From: Orobanche coerulescens
Taxonomy: Eukaryota > Streptophyta > Magnoliopsida > Lamiales > Orobanchaceae
Direction: 5' to 3'
Assembly (NCBI GenBank): GCA_033398695.1
Contig: CM065815.1
Location: 11,314,501 to 11,378,500 of the forward strand
DNA length: 64,000 nt
A program made the position numbers and the translations under genes. Shown piece after piece: positions 23,059-31,600 of the stretch. Position 1 is the stretch's first letter, and each line of letters begins with the position of its first letter. The notes below the pieces were generated by a model. That model was not told the origin of the DNA, did no database searches, and saw nothing but the letters and a program-made list of their open reading frames with translations.

Positions 23059-23601
23059 TTGAATATCATAATGGATTCAATGCTTTCGAATCTTTGTAAA
23101 TATTATCCATCTCTTCTAGTGAATATCATAAAAAGAATTTATCGAACTCGACTCGAAAGAATAAGGGTGCTAATGAGAAATGGCATCCCAGAAGATATTC
23201 GATGGTTGATCGAAGCACAAGTTCGACTATCTGGCGAATTTTCAAATTCATTTAAGTACATGCCAGGTACAGGTAAAAGTAGCTTTGCAAAGAAACTCAG
23301 AGCAAAAAGATTAGGTAGGTACTATAAATGTGCTCGGTGGATATGTGATACACGATGTAAATCTGTGGGGCTTGTATCCAAAAATCGAGAAGATAAAATA
23401 GCATTTATCAAGGATGTATTGAGTAAGGAATATATTGATCATGATATCCAACAGATTCTTGATACACATCCCATCGGATACGTTCATCATGAATTAATGA
23501 CTATGTGGATACAATTTAAGGATGAACGGGAACGTTATAGTCATGAAAAATTAATCTCAAAAGATCCAGTGTGTAAGTCCGTTTTATCAGAGTTGGTATA
23601 A
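23059..23601 (+). CDS. Orphan 180-codon ORF, antisense to the LTR element
   Basis: An uninterrupted frame from ATG 23059 encodes a basic, largely helical protein. It has KRIYRTRLERIRVLM near residues 25-40, GTGKSSFAKKLRAKRLGRYY in the middle, and HPIGYVHHELMTMWIQF near residues 136-152. I do not recognise a family. GTGKS recalls a nucleotide-binding loop but lacks the first Gly of that motif, so I do not claim ATP binding. The LOG-like ORF follows about 280 bp downstream on the same strand; both are antisense to the LTR element. In such AT-rich DNA a 180-codon frame is unlikely by chance but not impossible. Confidence 0.5.
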   Translation: MNIIMDSMLSNLCKYYPSLLVNIIKRIYRTRLERIRVLMRNGIPEDIRWLIEAQVRLSGEFSNSFKYMPGTGKSSFAKKLRAKRLGRYYKCARWICDTRCKSVGLVSKNREDKIAFIKDVLSKEYIDHDIQQILDTHPIGYVHHELMTMWIQFKDERERYSHEKLISKDPVCKSVLSELV

Positions 23602-23882
23602 GGTAATATAAGAAATAATGCAACATGATGAATATTATTTTCAAATATTTAAATTTCTCAGCTGCCGATCGGTAACGTCATTTTCATTGAAAAATATAAT
23701 ATCATATCTTTCGTTTTCTTTTACAATTTTGTCAAAAGTAATGACTTATCTACCGCTCCTTTTTCAATGAAAAATAGTGAAGTCATTTGTCATTTAGTAA
23801 GAAGTTTGCTCTTTAAATTTGGGATCCACAAATCAGAAAATGTATCTCTCAGAAAAATATTTTGAAAGTCTAGTGTAGAAAT

Positions 23883-24551
23883 ATGGAGTTCTCAGAATCC
23901 TCATATAGATCTCATCCAATTAAAACTATATGTATTTTAGGTGGATCCAAATTGATAGGTCATATCCAGCATATAGATATGGCATATCAATTCGTAAAAG
24001 AATTAGGAAAACACAAAATCGATATATTGTATGGTGGGAGTAATTATAGATTTTTGGGTTATCTTTTAGAGGCTGCACAAAATGGGAGAATAAGAGTAAC
24101 AAGTGCCTTACACTATCCCATAGTTAGAACCAGTAGTATAGGGGGTTCAACTGGGTTGATGCTTCAAGCACAGTCTGTTCATGATAGTTTGATGTATGTG
24201 GTGAATAATAGTGATGCCTTTATTGTTCTTCCAGGTGGCTACTGCACACTCAATGAGATATTCAATATCACGTCATGGGCTGAGCGGGACTTCCATACCA
24301 AACCTATAGGTTTGTTGAATATTAATAATTTCTTCAGCGATTTGCTTGCCTTTCTGGATCAAGGAGTAGATCACAAGTTTATATCTCAGCCATCACGAGA
24401 TATAATAATATGTGCTGACACTGTTGCTGATCTACTTATAAAGTTTCAGGCATATATTTCAGTTAAGAATTTGGAAGTCAAAGCTCATCAGCCACAGGCT
24501 ATTGCTGCCAAATGGAAAAGAAGTTTAGATCCTTTAGATCTTTCATTATAA
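23883..24551 (+). CDS. LOG-like protein (lysine decarboxylase-like fold), probably not catalytic
   Basis: An intact 222-codon frame matches the plant LOG family, whose active members release free cytokinin bases from their riboside monophosphates. Visible family features: ICILGGS at the N-terminus, LYGGS (usually YGGG) near residue 50, NNSDAFIVLPGGYCTLNE at residues 108-125, and KPIGLLN near 140. The second Gly-Thr motif reads PGGYCT instead of PGGYGT. The HERK stretch that supplies the catalytic Arg in active enzymes reads HDSL (residues 100-103), so the enzyme reaction is doubtful; the late Glu of the motif is kept. It is antisense to the surrounding LTR element, beside the orphan ORF. It could be a captured host gene or an old accessory gene of the element. 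Confidence 0.75.
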   Translation: MEFSESSYRSHPIKTICILGGSKLIGHIQHIDMAYQFVKELGKHKIDILYGGSNYRFLGYLLEAAQNGRIRVTSALHYPIVRTSSIGGSTGLMLQAQSVHDSLMYVVNNSDAFIVLPGGYCTLNEIFNITSWAERDFHTKPIGLLNINNFFSDLLAFLDQGVDHKFISQPSRDIIICADTVADLLIKFQAYISVKNLEVKAHQPQAIAAKWKRSLDPLDLSL

Positions 24552-25026
24552 ACCCTTAGGCCATGGGGTGGCAGATTTACGGAGTTTTATACTCTCGAGA
24601 CGGACCCTTTTCTTTTTATGGGTTTCATATGTATTTTCTTTTTCGCGTTTCATATTGTCGAGTGTTTACTGCCTTTCAGCTAGTTTCGATATTTTCACTT
24701 CGACTGTTGTGTGCTTCTTCAGCAATAATAAGACCATCTTTTGCTTTTATGCAAATACAATATTTTCACAAATATGTGATATATGTTTCCCCATGAATAT
24801 TATCATAACAATATGATTTTAATGATCCCACCATGTGATATAATCAACATGGATTTATTGAGCAATTATTTTCCAGTGATAGTTTCTCAAATCACTTGTG
24901 AGATGATCCCACCATGCTGTGTATTTGCATGGGATTTTGTTTAATTAATCGATGATAGCATCTGGTATCACTTGCTCAATTTTCTCCGTTCGTGTTTAAT
25001 AATTACAGGGATCGGATATTATTTCC
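24552..25026. other. AT-rich stretch, no gene seen
   Basis: Short frames at 24563-24816 directly follow the LOG-like stop but show no domain and are rich in Phe/Tyr/Ser, as expected of random AT-rich DNA. I do not call a gene. Confidence 0.4.
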
Positions 25027-25200
25027 ATCAACTGCTTCTTCGAGAGTAGGATTTGAATCATTGATCAACTACTTCTTCAGAGTAGGATTTATTTCTTTCA
25101 ACTGCTTCTTCAGAGCAGGATTTAGATAATCGATCAACTACTTCTCTAGAGTAGAATTTATTTTTATCAACTGCTTTTTCTTCGAGAGCAGGATTTATGA
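25027..25200. repeat. Tandem repeats of an ATCAACTGCTTCTTCAGAGC-type unit
   Basis: Five or more units of about 35-45 bp built on CAACT(G/A)CTTCTTC and AGAG(C/T)AGGATTT. Another unit lies near 25400. The CTGCTT...AGAGCAG dyad could fold. On the minus strand (sense for the element) one frame is open and reads repeats such as NKSYSEEVVD, which may be a coding fossil or chance. Confidence 0.6.
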
Positions 25201-25767
25201 ACCATTCATGTGGTATAACCAACCACGATGGTGATATATAATATATAAATTTCATATGTAAAACCATCCGTCTTGTGATAATTGAACTCATCACATGGGA
25301 GGTATTATAATTATATAAAATAAACACAATAAATATGTGGTTTTAAACCACCACTTTGAGATAAGTAAGAGATATAATTTAAACTGCAAAATAATTAACT
25401 GCTTCTACCAGAGCAGGATCGTCCAATCAATTCCTCAAAATAATCATCGTCAAGGAATAGGTCGAAATATCGACTGCCGTTAATAGCAAGTGTAATGGTA
25501 TGTATAAATCTTTGCGATTTCCGGAGTTGGATATTAATTCGTACATTTTAATAAATTTAATAATGACATATATGAAAAGAGTTAATACTCATATCAATAT
25601 TGGTGTCAAATTAAAGGTCTCGTTAAACTGATCCCGATGGTATCAATAAAAATTAATTTTGATATCATTTGTATCTTATATATAAAAAAAATCAGATTTA
25701 TAATTTAACATATTATAAATATATTTAATTCTTTTAGATTACTTTATCTTATGAGCTATTCAAAATA

Positions 25768-25945
25768 GAAAAATGATATATAGACCTAGAAAATAGACCT
25801 ACAAATAGGACTACAACTATGATTGGTGAAATTAAAATTTGATTGGTTAATATGAAGAGAGAGAAAAAGTGTTTGGAACTTGTCAAAATGTGAATAATAT
25901 AGACCTATTTGTAGGTATATTATGTAGGTCTATATATCATAACTC
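25768..25945. mobile_element. MULE-type MITE
   Basis: 178 bp, ends GAAAAATGATATATAGACC and GGTCTATATATCATAACTC. It is flanked by the perfect 9-bp duplication TTCAAAATA (25759-25767 and 25946-25954), the length expected for Mutator-type insertion. No coding capacity. Confidence 0.8.
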
Positions 25946-26245
25946 TTCAAAATATTTGGTCACGGCCAGCGGCCGAAAAAGTCAACCAATAGACCAAACG
26001 CCCTTTTCAAAGTGTCTCTTCTGAGAGAAGTTATTGTTTTATATTTTAATTTGTTATATAATATTTCTTACCTTCTCTTCTTGTCAGTGAGCACCCATGT
26101 TGCTTTTTCAATTCTTGGTTGTGCGATTTGAAACTATTCATATCATTCAATAGGATAAGCATCTCGTGGAATAGGCAAAAGATCTTGATTGATAGGCTTC
26201 CCAAGGAGGCTTATAGAGGCAGACGTAAGTGGCTTCCTCTTTCCA

Positions 26246-26824
26246 TTAGTATGCTGCTGCTACTTCCGATGGATCAGAAAATTCTTCATCCCGTAACAGC
26301 CGGAGTTGTGTCTGGATAGGAGTAAGTTTTCTCAGGTAAAACATTTCACCAGATTCAGGCACGCCCCCAATATTCGTGCCCATTTTCGGACACACGTGCG
26401 AATCCCTAATGCATGAACGGATTTTGCTCCAGTAATCCTCGCTGGCGACCCGATCCGCGAGCCAGCCCGAATAGTCCCGGAGCGAGTAGTCCTGGTACAA
26501 CCTGTTCAGGACAGGACGACCGGAGCCCCTGTCCGTGACGGCGTATGCGAAGATGATGAAGCCGACGAGGGCGGCGACGATGAAGAACATGGCCCACAGG
26601 TAGAGGTACAAGAGGAAGGTGTTTCGGTAGCAGGATCCAGCGAATCTGGCGAGGGAGACGACCATGATGGCGACGCCGATGACGATAAGCGGCCACTGAA
26701 GGAACTTCATCCAGTCGGTGTTGTTGGCGCGGCTGCTCAGCCATACGCCTCCGCCGAGGATGGGGATGGAGAGGAGGAAGGTGAGGAAGTTCAGGAAGCC
26801 GATTAGGTGGTTGCTCGTTCTCAT
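26246..26824 (-). pseudogene. Tetraspanin N-terminal fragment captured in LTR element (TET7/8-like)
   Basis: From the ATG at 26824 the frame reads like plant tetraspanins. It has MRTSNHLIGFLNFLTF at the N-terminus, three membrane segments (about residues 7-28, 42-62 and 72-98), the plant-type extracellular start NRLYQDYSLRDYSGWL, and a Cys pair in SCIRDSHVC. At LRKLTPIQ the homology stops: SGC-like codons continue in another frame, and the GCCKPP motif and fourth membrane segment are absent. A GC-rich stretch upstream (26825-26950) looks like a host 5' leader. The reading direction is that of the LTR element, just inside its 5' LTR. It looks like a first-exon or cDNA fragment acquired by the element, not a working tetraspanin. 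Confidence 0.8.
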
Positions 26825-27039
26825 GGCGGCGCGTGGGGGAGAAGTTTTGAACTTGGAAACGAAGCTTTTTTTTTCTGTTCGGAGAGGAGCTTGTTTGTGG
26901 TGGAGAGAAGAAAACAAGTACTTGGATCTGAATCTAAAATTCTTGATTCGATTTCTGATACAGAGGATCATCTATACGATGCAACTGTAGAGCATACTCT
27001 CGTCATATTACTCATTTGGTTAGAGTCGTGCTGATAACG

Positions 27040-27256
27040 TGTTATGAAATCGGAATATTATAGAGAGAGAATTTAGAGAGAAAATAGAGAATGATTCTCA
27101 GGTATGTTTTTCATTAATAACTGAATTCCTATTTATAGGAAAACTTTAGATGGCACAATCGTAATTACATAATTACATCAGGGGCATAATAATCATTCAC
27201 ACTATATAAAAACAAAAGAATAATTGAAATGTTACTTTCATGGTGTTTTTATAACG
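27040..27256 (-). repeat. 5' LTR of the LOG/tetraspanin element
   Basis: 217 bp, partner of 20096-20314. On the minus strand it is followed by CGTTATCAGCACGACTC, in the primer-binding-site position. I cannot assign the tRNA with certainty. Confidence 0.82.
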
Positions 27257-27484
27257 TTCGGTACAATTTTATACATCATTCGATCAAACTGATATATTTT
27301 GATTACAGTATGATTTTCAATTCTAATCATTTTAAGGAAGATATGGCCCACGGTGAACCATCTATCCTCACATATTTTCGTATTTTCTTAGTTAATTAAT
27401 ATTTAAATTATATAACAAATAACTTTAATTTGAGGATAAACGCATAAAAATTAGTTAGATATTGAGATTCGATGTCCGCATGAT

Positions 27485-27687
27485 CACCAATCGATTCTCG
27501 CCAGATTCATAAGCGACGCAGTTTGAGTCCGACAACCGCAGGTGGGAGTTTTATCCTCCGATGTGTGATAGCTTTCATGCATTTGACATCGTTTCTCCCA
27601 CATACGCTATCGAAATACCACGATTTAATTCCTCCACCACCGCTTTCGGATCGGGTGGAGGCCTAGCATGAGGATTTCGCCTCTACA
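27485..27687. mobile_element. SINE-like insertion with 17-bp target duplication
   Basis: 203 bp with higher GC than the surroundings, bounded by the exact direct repeat AGATATTGAGATTCGAT (27468-27484 and 27688-27704). A long duplication and short body without inverted ends fit target-primed insertion, as for SINEs. On the minus strand it reads GTAGAGGCGAAATCC at the start and has GGTTGTCGGACTC inside, which weakly resembles a tRNA-type B box. I could not confirm box A. Confidence 0.55.
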
Positions 27688-28059
27688 AGATATTGAGATT
27701 CGATTTTTTAAATAGACTTTCTTATTTGAACATAATCATATTTTAAAAGTAAAACTTTTGAATGAAACGGGAGTAGTCTATCTTAATACTTAGTACAGTA
27801 ATTTTAAATTTGTACGAACTTAAGATTCAACCAAGATCATTGATTTAAATAATTTTAATGATTCAGATTAAATGCATGAAGTGAGGAGAAAATTATTTTC
27901 ATATATTAATGATGAGTTTACCAAATGAAGAATAAGTCATTAATTAAGAAACAATCCAAGTATTCATACAATCAGATCGTCCATCACATGCAATAAAGAG
28001 CGGAGATGTATTTTTATTTCTCAAAATAAATTTCATTCACATATGATCATTACTCTATA

Positions 28060-28235
28060 CAGTTAAACCTCGATAAATGAATGTTCGATAAACGAATAAC
28101 CTCGCCAAATGAATAATTTTCTCCGGTCCTAACTCTTTATAACATGTTCAAATTTTATTTCGATAAATGAATAATTCCGCTAAATAAATATTTTTTTCCC
28201 GATCCCGATCATATTCATTTATCGAGATTTTACTA
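28060..28235. mobile_element. Emigrant/pogo-like MITE
   Basis: 176 bp, starts CAGTTAAACCTCGATAAATG and ends CATTTATCGAGATTTTACTA, flanked by TA. These ends resemble the Emigrant (pogo-type) MITE termini known from dicots. Confidence 0.7.
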
Positions 28236-28559
28236 TATATATATATATATATATAATCCGACTTATATAGTTAATTAGCATCTGCGCAACCAATTAACTC
28301 TCGAGATTTATGACAAAACGAAACTGGAGTAAACATGGACCGCTATTCTTCGCCACTAATTCAAAATATCGTGTGAACTTTTCCATAATTTTGTTGAAGA
28401 AAATATGCAGTCCGATGGATCTTAAACGAGTTGAATTGACATATTTTAACAAACTTTAATGGTGCGTGGATTTATATTCTTTATTTCATTTCCTCACGAG
28501 AAAAGTTTTATACGTAGTGGGAATATATATCTATACCCTTTTCTCGTATAATTGAATTA

Positions 28560-30880
28560 CTTTTTTGTCTCAAGTTTAACAACTTTTTTATACTTGAGTT
28601 ATCTGATTTAACATTTAGTCGAGTGCATTTGAGTTCAATAATGCACATTAGAGTAAGTTCAAATAAAGTAACGAGTCATAATGCACAAATTCGAGTAATA
28701 TTTTTACATTCGAGTAACAATTTGAGTCACATTTTTTAATTGGAATAATATTCAAGTAGTATTTCTGAGTAAACTGGTCATAAAGGCCTACTCGAGTCTG
28801 TTGGGAAAATTTAAATCCCACATTCATCCACTAGGATGAGCAGAAATAACTGAGAAATAACATGAAAAATAATAATAATCCACAACACAAGAATTTACGT
28901 GGAAACTCCAGAATCGGAAAAAAATCACGGGCCTCCAGAGAGAAAACTCCACTATAAGACAAATTGTTACAATCGCATAGACTAATCTCTCAAGCCAACC
29001 CCCCAATTATACCCACTCTCCGAAGATTTAACTCACATCTTTCACGCTCTAAACACAAGAGAGAAAGAAAGAACCAAACACTTCAAGTGTATTGGTTGGG
29101 GCACTTAAAAACCTATGCTTTGGTCTTCTTATATAGGCTTGGAGACCACCCAAACTTCCTTACTTGACCGATGTGGGATGCCTCCAAAAACTCTCTTTTA
29201 TTATAGCCAAAATTCCAACAAACTCCATCTTGGCTAAATAAAAGAAAATTTCACCGTCTTCACCCACAATCCATTGTCTTCACCGACAATTATGATTCTT
29301 AAACCAAAGAATCACCATTCTCAAAACAGAGAATAACCTACTCCACCATATGAGTAGAACACTTAGAACAAACCCGTCTAAGAATTTTAACCACTTAGAA
29401 TCAACCATTCTAAGAATTTCCTCGGCACATATCGAAAACCCGCTGAAATTTATGGTGCAACTCGAAACTTTTGGTCCTCCTGGAAGTCCTTCAGCCATCG
29501 ACATAACACACACATTGTATCCATACCAAACCGATACTCGTGTATAAATTCCACCACACACCCTATATCCATGTCAAATCAATGCCCGTGTAAAATTCCA
29601 CCACACCCGGCATCTTTCCATGACAAGCCAATACCCGTGCGCAAATTCATGGACCCGCTAACATAACCACATCCTCTTTCATGACAACTCATATGCCAAA
29701 AGGACATACATTTCCTCATCAGGGAAAATCATCACTGTCACAATGTTAGCCCGGATTAGGAGTTATTTGCCAGATCAACTCCACCTCCACCTTGACAGTT
29801 CACCTTCATAGCCTTGTGTAACCCGGATTGTACCAACACATCCTTGATTTATACTTGTCATAAGCCAAACTTGATCATTCCATCAAATTTCTCCACCTGC
29901 TTGAACCACCCTAGCCTGATGAACAACCGCCTCCAAATGAGACCCCCGGACACCGCTCAAGAAATCTTTTCTGATGTGGAAGGTCAGACATTACTGCGAC
30001 CACAGAGCATACTCAGAATTTCAAGAGACCCAACCCGGGCTCCGATACCGCTTGTTGGGAAAATTTAAATCCCACATTCATCCACTAGGAATGAGCAGAA
30101 ATAACCGAGAAATAACATGAAAAATAATAATAATCCACAACACAAGAATTTACGTGGAAACTCCAAAATTGGAGAAAAACCACGGGCCTCCAGAGAGAAA
30201 ACTCCACTATATGACAAATTGTTACAATCGCATAGACTAATCTCTCAAGCCAACCCCCCAATTACACCCACACTCTCCGAAGATTTAACTCACATCTTTC
30301 ACGCTCTAAACACAAGAGAAAAAGAAAGAACCAAACACTTCAAGTGTATTGGTTGGGGCACTTAGAAACCTATGCTTTGGTCTTCTTATATAGGCTTGGA
30401 GACTACCCAAACTTCCTTACTTGACCGATGTGGGATGCCTCCAAAAACTTTCTTTTATTATAGCCAAAATTCCAACAGAGTCGACTATTCTCGAGTAGTA
30501 ACTTGAGTCAACTTTTTGTGTGTGAGTAACACGTAAACAAGTCCAAATTCGAGTAATCGAGTCATAATTCACAATTTAAGTAGTAATTTGAGTCATCTTT
30601 CGAATAAACTACACACATGAGTAACATATTGTGTCATATTCTCTTATTTGAGTAATATGTTTATTCGTGTCACCTTCCTTTCGAGTCAAGTTTAATTGCA
30701 ACTCCCAGTAACCTGCAACACGAATATATACATTCGTGATAGACATTTCAAGTCGTGTGCAACACGAACAATTACATTTTCGAGTAAGTTCAAATCACGG
30801 ATACGAATGGTCAATTAGAGTGACTTCAAATATTCGAGTAACTATCTCCCTCGAATATCGTCATTTATACTCAATAAAAA
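28560..30880. repeat. Dispersed GAGTAA/GAGTCA word field
   Basis: Outside the LTR element at 28799-30477, GAGTAA, GAGTCA and their near variants recur every 15-40 bp over about 600 bp (28560-28798 and 30478-30880), with more near 31480. The words are not in a fixed tandem period. They may be an old decayed satellite or the body of an old element. Confidence 0.45.
28799..30477 (-). mobile_element. Short non-autonomous copia-type LTR element
   Basis: 1679 bp. LTRs at 28799-29220 and 30053-30477 start TGTTGGGAAAATTTAAATCC and end AATTCCAACA, flanked by a perfect 5-bp duplication GAGTC (28794-28798 and 30478-30482). On the minus strand GCGGTATCGGAGCC follows the right LTR, an iMet-type primer-binding site, so the element runs on the minus strand. 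The 832-bp interior has no gene. Confidence 0.92.
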
Positions 30881-30900
30881 AATTAAATGAAAATATAATG

Positions 30901-31447
30901 TTAAATTGTATAAAAATTGCTAACCTTTTTTGCAATTCTTGTTTATTTCCCACCTTTTAATTTTAGGTTAAAATTGCCGACCTTTTAATTTTTCTCAATT
31001 TTCACCCGCTTTATCATTTCCCCCAAATCGAAGCTGAGCTGGACATCAGCGTTGCTTACAGGGCAAATCGGTCCAATTCGATAAACGACGTCGGTTAAAG
31101 GAAGGAAAACATCTATTTGGCCAATTTGCATAAAAATTGTTCACCTTTTTTGAAATTTTAGTTTATTTCCCCACCTTTTTTTATTTTAGGCTAAATTGCC
31201 AACCTTTCAATTTTCCACCTAATTTTTAGACGATGTAATTTTAATTTGTGCCACATAATCGACCAATTCAAGCCACCTCAGCGCCACGTGAGTAATTAGA
31301 CCATGTCATTAAATAATTTCACTGAAAAATCGAAATCGGGTGAAAATTGAGAAAAATTGAAAGATTGACAATTTTGGCCTAAAATAAAAAGATGGGGAAA
31401 TAAACAAGGATGGCAAAAAAGGTGAACAATTTTGATGCAATTTAGCC
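30901..31447. mobile_element. Fold-back MULE-type MITE
   Basis: 547 bp with long imperfect inverted arms (TTAAATTGTATAAAAATTG at left, CAATTTTGATGCAATTTAGCC at right). It is flanked by an exact 11-bp repeat AAAATATAATG (30890-30900 and 31448-31458). A third, direct copy of the arm lies inside at about 31118-31215. Confidence 0.75.
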
Positions 31448-31600
31448 AAAATATAATGACTCCAATGGGAATTAATTTTCTTGAGAGTAATCTAATGTTA
31501 CTCGAATGAGATACGTACCAAAAACACATTTTCTTATTTTATGTAATTAAAAAGTTTAAACTATATTATTTTATATTAGAATAAAAAGCCCGCATGTCCC

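Larger units (their letters stand above)
20096..27256 (-). mobile_element. Non-autonomous LTR element carrying LOG-like, orphan and tetraspanin sequences
   Basis: Near-identical 217-219-bp LTRs (20096-20314 and 27040-27256) start TGTTATGAAATCGG and end ATAACA (ATAACG on the right). They are flanked by GTCGG and TTCGG, a 4-of-5 target duplication. A polypurine tract, AAGGGGAAG on the minus strand, adjoins the left LTR, so the element runs on the minus strand. No gag or pol can be recognised in 6.7 kb of interior. Instead it carries a tetraspanin fragment just inside the 5' LTR (sense) and two intact ORFs antisense to it. Two later MITE insertions lie inside (20965-21655 and 25768-25945). Confidence 0.8.

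Noticed and set aside
23059..23601. P-loop ATPase suggested by GTGKSS
   Set aside because: The first Gly of the Walker A pattern is missing and no other nucleotide-binding motif is visible.
26246..26971. Functional host tetraspanin gene
   Set aside because: The frame loses homology before the GCCKPP motif, the fourth membrane segment is missing, and it lies between LTRs.
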